Source: Platycnemis pennipes
Taxonomy: Eukaryota > Arthropoda > Insecta > Odonata > Platycnemididae
DNA: 64,000 nucleotides
Assembly: GCA_933228895.1 (NCBI GenBank)
Contig: OW121857.1
Location: 77,681,672 to 77,745,671 of the forward strand
Reading direction: 5' to 3'
In this document: piece by piece, positions 46,085 through 56,925 of the stretch
Numbering within the stretch: position 1 is the stretch's first letter
Layout of the letters: each line of letters starts with the position of its first letter
Made by a program: the position numbers and the translations under genes
Notes under the pieces: model-generated
Told to the model about the DNA's origin: nothing
Seen by the model: the letters and a program-made list of their open reading frames with translations, nothing else
The model's database searches: none

Positions 46085-46210
46085 CGTAAACAGCAGGCTA
46101 AATCCAGCGCCGGGCTTGACTCCTTACTTCCCTACTTCCCTGGATTTCCACCGCATACCCAATTACACACCTATTATAAACAGCACAAATTACATTAGTC
46201 ATAGGTAACC
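46085..46210 (+). repeat. tRNA-derived SINE tail, partial
   Basis: CAGCAGGCTAAATCCAGCGC, CGGGCTTGACTCC, then CACACCTATTATAAACAGCA resembles the 3' half of the window's SINE family in plus orientation. It is strongly diverged. Confidence 0.45.
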
Positions 46211-46249
46211 TCCCCCGAATTGCTACCATACCTGTTTTGTTTACTTTTA

Positions 46250-46885
46250 TCAGACCACTCTCTATCAGCTAACCTCTCCTAACTTCGCCTTTCGGCGGTT
46301 ACGACGAATCCCCGCAGCGTTTCTGAAAACACAGCGTTACTCTGAGCTATAACCGTGACGCCATTCTTCCGGACGGAGCCTTACGACAATTCAGGTACGG
46401 ACATTGGAAGCAGACACATTGCTCTGAACAATCGATCCTTCAAAATCGAAGAGGCGTGTGCCAACAGAAAATCGTCGGGGCAGCGACGCATGCGAGTCTG
46501 AAGGCATTGTTTCCGAAAGGATTGAGAGATGGATCGGGGAGGGGGTAATCGAGGGACTGGCTCAAACACCCAGACCTTTTCGTGGACGAAGCGAGCCTAT
46601 TGATAGAATCCGATTCTTCCGAAAGAGTCGAGTTTCCCGGAATGGCAGTCGTTGTGAATGGACGGGAGAGGCGTCAGGAATGAGTTGAGGGTGCGAGCGG
46701 GAAGGTGGATGACGAATTCATCGAGGATAACGCCCATCGACGCCGCTCCACAACTTGCTGAATCTCCTTGGAAACGTGCCTGGATAAATGAATCAGCACC
46801 AGCAGTACTCGACGAATCTACGGTCTCCAACGAGAAAAGACGCAGAAGCGTTGAAGTGGACCGTTGGGAAAACTGGCCTGAGAGG
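46250..46885. other. CpG-rich block
   Basis: CpG density is raised and frames overlap on both strands (up to 94 codons). None carries a recognisable domain. It may be a promoter-like region. Confidence 0.25.
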
Positions 46886-46889
46886 AATC

Positions 46890-47285
46890 ATCACCACAGG
46901 TCATCAATCGTACGATTGGTTTGACGCAGCTCTCCATTCGGTTTTATCTATCTGCCAACCTCTTAATAATAAAACAATCCTTCTCCTCAAAATCTCCCAC
47001 TGCCTGTTCTATATGCGTCATGCAAGGTCTTTCTTTGTCATTCTTTCCATTCACTATTCCGTAAACGACTGACTTCATGAAAGCATTACGACTGAAGATG
47101 TGCCCGTTAAGGTTGTCCCATCTTCTTTTCAGAATTTTCATGAGATTTCATCAATCTCTTGCTCTTCTTAAAACCTTTTTAGTAGCTTGCTCAGTCCATC
47201 CAGTAGTTCATCATCATCATTCTTCTTTCGTATCACATTTCAAATGCTCCTAGCCATGACTTTTCTGAGGTCGTTTTTTCCCATT
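46890..47285 (-). mobile_element. RTE 3' fragment
   Basis: It matches the 3' end of the RTE element in minus orientation: GATTGGTTTGACGCAGCTCT, then CACTGCCTGTTCTATATGCG. The broken C-terminal coding includes MKILKRRWDNLNGHIFSRNA and FMKSVVYGIVNGKNDKERP. Similarity fades near 47270. The 3' tail is ATGATG-like on the minus strand. I did not find a clear flanking duplication. Confidence 0.75.
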
Positions 47286-49130
47286 CCAACAATTCGTTTC
47301 TATACTTCAAGGTAATTATGTATGACAAAGATCAGTATTATTCCGACCGACCCGAAAGAATATGTATAACGGGAGTTCGCCCCAATATATTCCTACTGAT
47401 TCCCAAAATATATACGTATAGAGCCGTGTTTTTGCTTTGTCATACCAGGGGAATGGAGTTCCTCTCGTCAATTTAGTTCGGCATGCAAAAAAACATTGGT
47501 AGTAGGGGAAGCTTGAGCTACCAAAACAGTAAAGGTTATTTCACACCCCATAACCTAAACTTAATCCTTAAGCAACACATCACCCACTACAGAAACGGGA
47601 TTATAAACTGGCATATTTTCGAGTTCCTAGTCCAGTAGTTACCGACCTAGCTATTGTGGTCGGCCTCATTGAACATTAGCCTATGTTCGTAATAGAGAAC
47701 CTTTCCTGATATTTCATAACACGTACACCTTCCTCGGGGAAATATCGTCCGTAGAAAATTATAATTAACAATCCACTGATTATGAGGGCTTATGGGATCA
47801 TTTTTAAAATAACTTGTGCCTCTTCATTTCCCCGACTTGCATTCCCGAGTACAGATCATTTATTGTACTGAAAAAACTTTCAATATTGGCTATTCGTATC
47901 GACATAAATAAAATATGAGTATTTAAGGTTTCATCAGCATGGCATTCATCAGTCCCTATAAATTTACTTACACATGTAAAATTTTCTTCAACTTCATCCA
48001 TATTTCCCTCTTAAAGACGTATGAAGCACATGTCTGATTCATATGTATTCCCAAATTAATTTCGTTGAAAAGTTCTTAATTAAGATTTAAATAGTAAAAC
48101 TCCAATTATAAAGATGGGAAAAGTGCGCATCGTTGATTGAATTAGGTACGTGGAATTAAAAGAGCTCCATTTTTATTCCACCGTCATTGTTTATCGATTC
48201 TGGGATTGACAGTCATTCAAAGAGAACAAATGGTCCTAAAGGGCCTCCAAATTATCCCGTTGCCAGGTAATCTCTTCATTCCCTCATAGCTCCAAGCGCT
48301 GACATCTCCCATTACTTGCTACTCGTATTTCATCCTTGGCGTTCTTATGTAACCCTTCCCTTTTATGGGTCCTTTCATTTTAAGCCGCGGTAAAATATCG
48401 TGCCTAGGAATGTGACCAGTTATTTAACGTCTTCTTCCGGACAATATCTTACCCAGACCTCTCTTTTTTCCTATTTTCGAAGGTCCTCTCAATCACTCTC
48501 TCCCGTTCCACCAATGCTATTTCCATCACTCTTCGGTAGCGACGCATTTCAGTGCCTTACAATAATCTCCCCAAACTTATATTCTCCACAACCCACAGGC
48601 GTAGACACACAGACGGTTTATGTCATTTCAGATTAATGATATCCCTAAGGCAAGACTAAAGCATGGCTATGTAATTAGTTACAGCTTTTGCTAATAAGTA
48701 TAGACTTATTTGCTTACGGTTTTCTTCACTGTTGCTTTTTCTCTTCCGTCACCAATGATCATGCTGCAAAAGCAGCTAATTTCATCCGCTTTTAAACAGT
48801 ATCTCGGTTCCAAAGTGGAAACATACTTTAACTTCGAATTCACCCAAAATATTAATTACTTAGTAATTTTTGTGGTGGAACATTCACATTTTCGTCTCTA
48901 TAGAGGAACTACTCTCATATATTTTATCATAAGTTTCCACCAAAAGGTTGTCAGGGAACCTAACTACGCATCGGCCACATGCAGCAATTATAAAATTTGT
49001 CCTCCATGAATTCTCTGTTTGAATAACCGTTTGATCACATTTTATTGATCTTATCTTACTTCGCTAAACTACTGATGAAGACACCCGATTCACGAGGTAA
49101 TGTACGATCACGGAGCAGCAAAACAGATCC
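47286..49130. other. No gene seen
   Basis: AT-rich sequence with short frames. A tRNA-like segment near 47615-47675 (minus) resembles 250-332. A 9-bp inverted pair, ATGACAAAG/CTTTGTCAT, at 47322 and 47435 is too short to call an element. Confidence 0.45.
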
Positions 49131-49475
49131 TGATTGAAGGAGGTAATAGTTACCTGTCATTTTATTAGAAACCGAAAAAAATAAGAAAATATTTACAATC
49201 AATAGAATCGTTTAATGTGATTGATGGAGGTAATAGTTACCTGTCATTTTATTAGAAACCGAAAAAATAAGAAAATATTTACAATCAATAGAATCGTTTA
49301 ATGTGATTGATGGAGGTAATAGTTACCTGTCATTTTATTAGAAACCGAAAAAATAAGAAAATATTTACAATCAATAGAATCGTTTAATGTGATTGATGGA
49401 GGTAATAGTTACCTGTCATTTTATTAGAAACCGAAAAAATAAGAAAATATTTACAATCAATAGAATCGTTTAATG
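49131..49475 (+). repeat. Minisatellite: four 86-bp units
   Basis: The units are 49131-49217 (87 bp), 49218-49303, 49304-49389 and 49390-49475. Units 2-4 appear identical. Unit 1 differs by one extra A and GAAGG instead of GATGG. Each unit contains GGTAATAGTTACC, a short stem-loop. The near identity shows very recent expansion or homogenisation. No coding is involved. Confidence 0.92.
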
Positions 49476-49827
49476 AGCTATCTAATTATATGTTTTCCCT
49501 TGATTGGACTCATTGGCACTCTAGAAGGGTTCTGACCAGTTTTGCATTTTCTTAGGAAACTACACAAAAAATAATAATAAGGTTTAAAAACTATTACATA
49601 ATAGAAACAAAAATACGTCGGGAGATTTGTCTTTGCTTAACTGACAATGAGGTAAAAGGTCCAGGGTTGAGCAAAGGTCGCTAAACTATTGCAACAAATA
49701 CATTTCAACTGAATCGCTCTTGAAACCATGTTGCTAGGATTATATATGCTCCACCCAGATGGATCATTAAACGTAGCAGAGAAAAGATTCATATTTGGAG
49801 ATCCACGGACAGTACAATCACGACAAA

Positions 49828-50026
49828 CACTGTACGTACACTGCTTGCAACATAATCCCTCTTGCCCGCGTCAGATACAAAGACAAGTGTAGCCGATTTG
49901 AGGATTTCACCCAACTTATTTCATAAACTATTAGATCGTTTGCTAAATGAAAACATTCAAGAAGGCAGGCGAAATTTTATAGCTAGTAAGTAAATAGGAG
50001 TCACAGAATCTAACGCTTATTAGAAG
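49828..50026 (+). repeat. Tandem duplication, unit 1 (199 bp)
   Basis: It starts CACTGTACGTACACTGCTTG, and an adjacent second copy starts at 50027. Both end TCTAACGCTTATTAGA. The units differ at roughly one base in twelve and by a few small indels, so this duplication is older than the array at 49131. Confidence 0.85.
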
Positions 50027-50223
50027 CACTGTACGTACACTGCTTGCAAATAACCCCTCTTGCCCACGTCAGACACAAAGACAACTGTAGCCGATTTGGG
50101 GATTTCACCCAACCTATTTCATAAACTATTAGATCGTTTGCTAAATGAAAACATTAATGAGGGCAAGCGGAATTTTATAGCTTGTAAGTAAACAGGAGTT
50201 ATAGAATCTAACGCTTATTAGAG
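50027..50223 (+). repeat. Tandem duplication, unit 2 (about 197 bp)
   Basis: This is the second copy of the preceding unit, in direct orientation. It shares ACTATTAGATCGTTTGCTAA and ATGAAAACATT exactly. Confidence 0.85.
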
Positions 50224-50318
50224 ACAATACGAACAACCGCCGCAGACAAGTACCTTAGAACTAATCCTTAAAAACTAGCGTTCATGTGGTTTAACATCCT
50301 AACGACACACAAACCGCT

Positions 50319-50390
50319 AAATAAAAATAGTTTGCGACTAGATAGATAAAAATAGTTTGCGACTAGATAGATAAAATTAGTTTGCGACTA
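50319..50390 (+). repeat. 25-bp tandem repeat, about three units
   Basis: The word GACTAGATAGATAAAAATAG plus TTTGC repeats with period 25 from 50336 and 50361, with a partial unit before it and one substitution (AAATTAG) in the last. Confidence 0.85.
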
Positions 50391-50397
50391 TTAGCGC

Positions 50398-50482
50398 ATT
50401 GTACGTAATGCATATTCGGTGATTTAACCCTCCCTGCTACACACCCTCGAGATGGTTTGGAGGATACTCTGCAATGTAGATA
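50398..50482 (+). mobile_element. LINE-A 3' tail fragment
   Basis: TTCGGTGATTTAACCCTCCC, TGCTACACACCCTCGAG and ATGGTTTGGAGGATAC then ATGTAGATAAG follow the LINE-A 3' end with substitutions. No coding remains. Confidence 0.65.
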
Positions 50483-50784
50483 AGGGCGCAGGGTAGAGAG
50501 AATTTAAGACGATGATTCGGAATGCCCGCTATTGAAAACTATTCACAGATATTATGTAATTATTTTGATACGATGGTTAGAAAAGCATGATTTCTATGAT
50601 GAACTATTATATAACTAATGTAATCGTTATACGTATAATTACAGCCAGATATTTGGCACTAACGAAAACAAAACTCCAAAGTGTATCCATAGGAAATCCT
50701 AGATTTACTTTTTTTTATTCATACATGTCCATGTCTCTACAAATGAATGCTGTGTTGCCTAATATTTTGGGGAAGCGAAAGACA

Positions 50785-51095
50785 CCTAATGGTACTGGCG
50801 CCATTTGGTATAAATGGGTGATTGTGTAGAGATAGGAATATTTCAGGGTTTGTTTACGGGCCTGGGAGAAATCAGGATTCGGCATCACCCGGGTCTTAAC
50901 GAAAGGCGCCATGGAGTCCACGGTTGAACGTTCCATCCGACGGACGGAGTACTACACTTGAAATGCTCTCTACACTACTCCAGTGGGGACCTGTATACCA
51001 ATTAAATATCTTCACCTCTGCCTGGTTTGGAAACTGGTCCCTCAGTCCCTCCCTACTCTAACCACCACAAGAGCCCGAATCCCCCACTTGGAATA
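50785..51095 (-). mobile_element. tRNA-derived SINE copy, near full length
   Basis: The minus-oriented family sequence runs from the tail side (ACTGGCGCCATTTGG) through TTAACGAAAGGCGCCATGGA, CGTTCCATCCGACGGACGG, AGTACTACACTTGAAATGC and CCAGTGGGGACC. The head side ends in CTCTAACCACCACAAGAG. Confidence 0.72.
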
Positions 51096-51689
51096 AACCT
51101 TGCCGCCCCAACAATACCATCGATATCCACGCAGTGTCCATCAATACCAATAACACCATTGATATCCAATTGTTCTTTTAAAATTCCATCCCGTAAATTG
51201 GAATAGCGTCAAATTTAAGAAAATCCTGTGCAGCTTAAAGCCGCTAGCTCGACGTTGTCATAACAAAGTGAAAGCATTCGATGTGACTAGTGATCGATGC
51301 TTCAATTTCATAGAATTCTTCAAGCAATAAATTCCATTTACATTTATTTTTGTCTATCCATTCTATAAAGAGTACAATCTTGTCTTTGTGGAGGGATAAG
51401 CTTGCTATTATATTCAAATTCCCGGTATCAGAAGTCGTGCATTGCTTTCCGTTGGCGATTTTTGGATCGTGATAGATATATTTCCGCTGGAAAGTAGACG
51501 GACTTCAGCTCTGCTATTAGCTCGAACTCGTATCGATAGTGTTCGACTCATGTCCAGTATCGACCTGAACTCTCACTGTAGTTGCTGTTTACACGTACAA
51601 GTACGGCTGAACGGTCGATCGTCATAGAAATCAACTGCTACGTGTAAACGCACCTTTTTCATGGTCGATGAATCGACACCTTTGAGGCA
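51096..51689. other. No gene seen
   Basis: A short imperfect direct repeat (ACACCATTGATATCCA next to ATACCATCGATATCCA) lies at about 51112-51165. Nothing else is recognisable. Confidence 0.45.
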
Positions 51690-52135
51690 ATTAAATCACA
51701 ATGGGTGTTCAACGTAGGAATTTAAAATCGCACATTCCCCTGTTGGATGAACGCCTCCGTGGGATGTCCCCATCCGCTCTCGATGCCCAAGGACCTTACG
51801 TCACTGACGAAAATGTCGACGCGCTTTTTTCACCCGAAGCCGCTCGCCTCCTGTCCGGAGACTCACACCTCAATGGCCCTTTCAAGTGTACCGTGGCGTG
51901 CTTTTAAGGGGATCTTCCCTTTTCCTCCCTCGGTCGGCAGTGTAAATATCACCTCGGCCATTGATTTCTCTCCCACGGGCCGCAAAAATGAAGGCATGAT
52001 TTATGTTTGTCCATTTCCCGCGGTCCATCAAGCGCGTTATTTGGAGCTGGAAATTGCTGAAGCGTTGGAAGCGATCGATTTTTTTCTTGAGACAGCAGAA
52101 ATCGACGAGCAGGTGACCAGGGCAATTTGAACTGC
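51690..52135 (+). CDS. Candidate coding segment, unknown (CpG-rich)
   Basis: Two overlapping plus-strand frames occur. One of 68 codons is at 51701-51907 (starts MGVQRRNLKSHIPLLDERLR). One of 127 codons is at 51747-52130 (its last third reads YLELEIAEALEAIDFFLETA, an acidic helical-looking stretch). Composition is CpG-rich compared with the flanks. No domain is recognised and either frame may be chance. A single exon or a processed fragment of a host gene is possible. Confidence 0.2.
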
Positions 52136-52194
52136 CGCCACGGACGCAAACGCCTCACAATCATCCAAAACTTAAGATACATTAACGACCGGAG

Positions 52195-52450
52195 ATCGGG
52201 TTGGTGTGGTAACTGGAATGATTGCTTACCAGGCTGAAAGTCCGGGTTCGAATTCGGGCAGAAGTAGATTCTTTACGGGTATATCGGTCCCTACACCTAC
52301 GTTGGGTGGATGGTACCTTAAATTCAGTACACCGTCCGTCGGACGGGACGTCGAAACGTGGACCTCTTGGCGCCTTTCGTCAACAGAAGGCTGATGTCAA
52401 CGCCAGGTTTCTCTCCACCAATAATCCCCTGTTCCCTTTATAGCTCCAGC
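52195..52450 (+). mobile_element. tRNA-derived SINE copy with intact-looking head
   Basis: The head reads GGGTTGGTGTGGTAACTGGA (A-box region) and CCGGGTTCGAATTCGGGC (B box). The body follows: AGTACACCGTCCGTCGGACG, GGACGTCGAAACGTGGACC, CTTGGCGCCTTTCGTCAAC and CGCCAGGTTTCTCTCCACC. It ends near TCCCTTTATAGCTCC. This is the clearest view of the pol III promoter boxes of the family. Confidence 0.8.
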
Positions 52451-52474
52451 ATAATTTATACCAAGAATTTTGGT

Positions 52475-52770
52475 TTGGTGTGGGGGCTTGATTGCTGGCT
52501 TTCGTAACCCGAAATCCTGGGTTCTAATGCCAGTAATAGATAGAGATTTTTCATTGGCATAACGGTCCCTCCTTGAATTTTGCGTGAAAGGCACTTGGGG
52601 TACAAGTACTCTGTCCTTCAAATGGGATGCTAAACCTTGGACCCCTAGGCACCATTCGTTAATAGCAGGCTAATGTTGATATTGCGAGTCACTGCATCTT
52701 TCCTCCGTACACTGAAAAATTCCTACCTCTACCCTGTTATCCACCTAGCCTAAATTCCACAAATGATCTT
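52475..52770 (+). mobile_element. tRNA-derived SINE copy, head-to-tail with the previous one
   Basis: The head reads GGTTTGGTGTGGGGGCTTGA, with a weakened B box, CTGGGTTCTAATGCC. The body follows: TTTTTCATTGGCATAACGG, TACAAGTACTCTGTCC, GGGATGCTAAACCTTGGACC and TAATAGCAGGCTAATGTTG. The tail contains TTATCCACCTAGCC. Confidence 0.75.
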
Positions 52771-52934
52771 AGCCTGTCGGCCAACTCCCCCTGTCGGCTG
52801 TCCGTCAACTCCCCCGAATAACTAACTAGCTGACCATTTGAGATTACAGTGTCAATTGTAGCAGCTAAAGCGAAATCGCAGCAATGTAATTCCTCGAACT
52901 GCAGTTGGTTTGCTACTTCAACGGTCTAATAAAG

Positions 52935-53315
52935 ATCTACATCTACACAATACCCTGCCAGCCATCATAAAGGTGTGCGGTAGGGGGTGATTTCACACCA
53001 AACATGCATTACCAATCATTAATAAAAAGGATTAGTAAATATATTCTAGTGTACATTACACAACCAGCTGCTACTACCTATGCTATCCATTGATACACTT
53101 TTAATTATACTACAGCTATTCATATCCCTAATTGTACGAGGAAGAAGGACATTTTGAATCTGTCAGCTTGGCAGTCAATTTCTCTAATTTTATGATTATG
53201 GTCCAGTCTACCATAGTAAGTTGGAGTTCGCAAAATATTTTTAACGTCATCAGTGAATATATTATTTTGGAATTTATTTAAGAGATTAAGTCTAAATTTC
53301 AACCTACGGAACTAT
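52935..53315 (-). mobile_element. LINE-A 3' fragment (TYYGRLDH subfamily)
   Basis: The tail (CTACATCTACACAATACCCT then GCCAGCCATCATAAAGGTGT) is at 52938-52985. The coding remnant on the minus strand (53120-53302) reads KFRLNLLNKFQNNIFTDDVK and TPTYYGRLDHNHKIREIDCQ, the closest relative in the window of the copy at 24750. A frame change follows FKMSFFLVQLGI. Confidence 0.85.
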
Positions 53316-53433
53316 CTTTAGATACGCAGCTAAGCTTATTGGCAAGGTTCACTAAGCTTTTCCACTCATCGAATACAGAAAAGGAGATGACTCTAATAGG
53401 TAATATTGAGGCATGAAAGATTCTCTAGTATTT

Positions 53434-53500
53434 TCGTCTACATCTACATACTAACCTGTATGTAGCCACGAGGGTAAGTATCAGGGAGTAATTCCACGCC
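53434..53500 (-). mobile_element. LINE tail fragment, uncertain family
   Basis: CGTCTACATCTACATACTAA then TGTAGCCACGAGGGTAAG and GGGAGTAATTCC resembles an inverted LINE-A tail but diverges from the copies above. Confidence 0.4.
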
Positions 53501-53509
53501 GGTTTTGCA

Positions 53510-54229
53510 TTATTGACGAGCAAACCATTTTTTATGTCTGTAACTACACTATCGGTTTCAAAGTTAACTGAACTACATTTACCGAGGCAGCACGGCGGCT
53601 TCTCAGGCAATACAACCTTCAAACTCACACTAACATCATGCCGGTCTTTTTCCAAGTAAACGGATCGTAAAAGAGAAATGGCACTAGCAATTAACTTCCC
53701 CGGGCCAGCCAAAAAAATAAGTCCATCCATCGCATGGATTACACAGAAAAACGCAATCAAACAAACCCACCAATCGGTCCAGTCCCTTCAGTTAGAGTTT
53801 TTTTTCTCCCCCATCCCCTCCCAAACCCGACGTAAACAGCCCACGCCAGAGAATCAACCGGCCGCCGAACCCTCTAAGCATTCTCTTCAAATAGTTCGGA
53901 GTCACGAGTCCCATGCCAAGGGATGACTTCTAAACATCAACAACAAACACGGGGAGAAGTGGCGCGGCAGACGTCGTCTACTCCTCCCCCTCTCCGGTCC
54001 ACACATTCCGCCGTTCTTCGCCTTAAAAATCTCCCTTTCTCTCTCTCTCTGTCTACCAGTTTCGTTCTTCCACATCCATCGTCCTCATACCTCTTAGTTC
54101 TCTAGTTCCGCATCTATAGCTACTAATACCTATTTTCAATCCGTCGAACTTGGCGGAGTTGCATGTATTAACATTATTAACACATGCATGATAAGTAAAC
54201 ACAGATAAACATATGTAGATAAATGCAGA
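53510..54229. other. No confident gene; moderately GC-rich
   Basis: Overlapping frames occur on both strands at 53425-53926, the longest 111 codons, with no recognisable domain. CTCTCTCTCTCTGTC at about 54033 is a short dinucleotide run. Confidence 0.4.
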
Positions 54230-54415
54230 TATTATTACCAATAATCCCTTTATTACTATATAAATACTAACCATCTAGCTGCGTGTGACTCTGTTATCTA
54301 AAGTGTTTCCATACAGTAGCCTAGTCGCATGTCAATAGCGCATGTTTGGTGATCTTCACCCCCTGCCACACACCCTCGCGGTGACTTGTAGGGTATGGCG
54401 TAGATGTAGATGAGT
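54230..54415 (+). mobile_element. LINE-A 3' tail fragment
   Basis: TTTGGTGATCTTCACCCCCT, GCCACACACCCTCGCGGTGA, then GTAGGGTATGGCGTAGATGT form a good LINE-A 3' end. The upstream part matches 9510-9640 (ACTAACCATCTAGCTGC). Confidence 0.82.
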
Positions 54416-54965
54416 TAAGGGTAATTTTTTGGTAGAACTTTAAACGAATGCTTGTGAATCGTTGGGGGGATATATTTCAGGAGGGATGACTAAACCCCCG
54501 ATAGCACCAGTTCCACTCCACTTCTAAGGTTACATCGCACTGTGGAACACAGGGGTCTTTTTTTATTTAGCCATCATAGCCACTCATAGCCAAGCAAGTG
54601 TGTTAACCCTATTGCGAGAGTAAAATCTTCCTAGATCGGGAATCGAACCAAGGACCTTCATCTTTTCAGCCCAATACGCACATCACCTTGATACCCAGGA
54701 GTTCTTGACCCAAAGGCAATATTTTGGAAGATCAGTAGAAACTAGATGTTTCGACATTACGGTTCATTAATTATGGCACTCTTAAGGTGGATATGGGTTT
54801 ATAGGAAGCCACTATCCACAAGGATAGATCCTATAAGTTGTCGCAAAGGACAATAAGCCACCATCGTACTATTTTATGTTGTCACTGTGCAAAGTGAGCA
54901 AATGTGTTGAAAAACCAAAAGTTTCGTGGTTCGATTCCCTGGAGGTATTTTCCTCCGGTGATTTT
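54416..54965. other. No gene; two tRNA-like segments
   Basis: GATCGGGAATCGAACCAAGG (minus B box) lies near 54636 and TGGTTCGATTCCCTGGAGG (plus B box) near 54930. Both may be SINE heads or decayed tRNA copies. No acceptor stems close. Confidence 0.35.
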
Positions 54966-54973
54966 TAATAAAC

Positions 54974-55391
54974 CAGGGATCAGCAAACTGCGGCTCACGA
55001 TCCAAACGCGGCACGTGTGCAAGCATGCTGCTCAGCATTATAATTGAAAATCATGCTTTCATTTATAAAAGCACACCATGGCATCGGTAAATTAAAACTT
55101 ACTAATCTTTTTACTAATACATACCAACTAAGAAGTGTCTTTAATTAAAAACAAGTTATAAACTGGAACTGCAGAAGAATTCTCAGGAAATGCAAATCTA
55201 ATGCTGGTACTGGTTAAAACCAATGAGTTTTTTCCACTATTTTAACGTTGATAACGATATAATTGAAGGTATTACTAGCTAATATCTTACTTTAGATTTT
55301 CATTGATCGATAAATATATGTAAGGTTCTCGATTAATATTTTAATAGTTAAAATGGTCGGCTCTTCCGTCTATGAACCGTGCCAACTCCTG
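54974..55391. mobile_element. Possible hAT-derived remnant (418 bp)
   Basis: The left end CAGGGATCAGCAAACTGCGG and the right end, reverse-complemented, CAGGAGTTGGCACGGTTCAT share a hAT-like CAGGxxT.xGCA start. The 8-bp flanks (TAATAAAC and GTCTAACC) agree at only about half their positions, so the duplication is decayed or absent. No coding. Confidence 0.35.
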
Positions 55392-55539
55392 GTCTAACCT
55401 ACCTCAATCATAAGCCTGATCCTAAGATAGAGACAATAGCAATCCCGAGAGTTTTGATATTTTTACAAGGATATTTTTACACGGTGGGGGGTTGGAGCGT
55501 TAATAACAGTAACTCATTGATCGGATTGGAGTAATGTCC

Positions 55540-56110
55540 ACATCTATATAATACCATCCAAGCCACCATAAAAGTGTGTGGCAGGGGGTGAATAACGATA
55601 ACCAACCATAACGATAACCAAGAATGCCTTACCTATAATGCTGAAAGAAGATTAGAAACTCTGTTTTAATCGAACTATAATAATTTCAAAGAGATTTAAA
55701 GAGCACGGCAAACATGAATAAACGCGCCGTTAGCTGAGTCACCAAAAAACTTTATACCGTCATGCAACTCCCTAGGCTGCCTATCGATAAAATTATGAGT
55801 ATATTATGGAATACATTCACGCTATTCAGATCCCTAATTGTAAAAGGAAAAAATCTTAAATCTGTCGGTTCGGAGATCAATTTCCCTAATATTAAGTTTA
55901 TGATCCGGTCTACCAATGACAGTTGAAGTTGAAGCAAAGTGTTTGTAACATCATCACTAAAAATATCGCCTCGGAGTATATATTCAAGAGAATAAGTTTA
56001 TATTTCAACCTACAGTCTGGTAATGATTCCCATTTAAGTTCTTCCAATAGACTGATTACACTTGAATCGTCATCGTACCGTCCCTTTACAAATCGTGACG
56101 ATCTTGCCAT
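55540..56110 (-). mobile_element. LINE-A 3' fragment
   Basis: In minus orientation, the tail is at 55540-55595 (AAGCCACCATAAAAGTGTGT then GGCAGGGGGTGAA). The coding remnant is at about 55890-56110: SSRFVKGRYDDDSSVISLLE and ELKWESLPDCRLKYKLILLN, then frame loss. Confidence 0.8.
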
Positions 56111-56134
56111 TTCGTGATTTAAGCCTACCTTTCT

Positions 56135-56925
56135 ATTTCTACATCTACACGATACCCTGCAAGCCACCGCGAGGGTGTGTGGCAGGGGATGAAGATCACA
56201 AAGCATTCACTACCGTCATGCAAACAAGGAACTATAGGGACTCATGCAACTAGATTGTTAGTATCTATAGTATTTAAGGGATTAATACATGCATCATGCA
56301 CTACAGACTACTGTAAAATGTTTCCCCTACCTGTCCCTTTGCTATGCTGCCTATTCTGTTCTCTTATAGTACGAAGGAAAATGCCATTTTGAATCTATCA
56401 GTACGACAATCCATCTCTCTAATCTTATTTGTCTGGTCGAATCTAGCATAATACGCTGGTGTTTTTAATATGTGCCTAACATCTTAAGTAAAGCTATCCG
56501 ATTGAAATTTCTCTAATAGATTAAATCTGTACTTTAACCGACGCTCTGATAATGATTCCCACCCTAATTCTTGTATGTATTAATTCTGATACACTGCTCA
56601 ACCTATCGTAACACCTTTTAACGAACCTAGCTGCTCTACGCTGCGCACTGCCTAGTTCTCTGACCAAACCTAATTCATTCGGATCCCATACACTGGCGGC
56701 ATATTCAAGGAGGGGCATAACTAGTGAAAAGTAACATTGCTCTTTTGTCTTTTCATCACATTTCCCAAGCACTTTTTTCATGAATCCTAGCTTTCTCTTC
56801 ACTCTGCCGTATATTTCCCGGGTGTGTCTTCCCCTCGATAAATCGTTAGTGATTGTTAAATATAAATACCTAACGGTTTCAACGCTTTCGATCTTTTAAG
56901 AATCCCATATAGGTAATGACAGCGT
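56135..56925 (-). mobile_element. LINE-A 3' fragment, longer coding remnant
   Basis: The tail is at 56138-56195 (CTACACGATACCCTGCAAGC then GGGTGTGTGGCAGGGGATGA). The coding remnant runs from about 56400 to 56925. A 93-codon open piece at 56521-56802 reads KRKLGFMKKVLGKCDEKTKE and LLEYAASVWDPNELGL, and the upstream frame continues with VRYLYLTITNDLSRG. It is the post-catalytic part of the RT, broken by frameshifts after SSVSELI. Confidence 0.82.

Noticed and set aside
46031..46085. Functional tRNA gene on the minus strand
   Set aside because: The T-arm and anticodon-arm portion is convincing, but there is no 5' half or acceptor partner. It is better read as part of a tRNA-derived repeat.
47322..47443. 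Small MITE with ATGACAAAG ends
   Set aside because: The arms are only 9 bp, no target duplication is visible and the interior shows no structure.
49131..49475. CRISPR-like array
   Set aside because: The 86-bp units are repeated without unique spacers, in a eukaryotic retroelement-rich context. It is a minisatellite.
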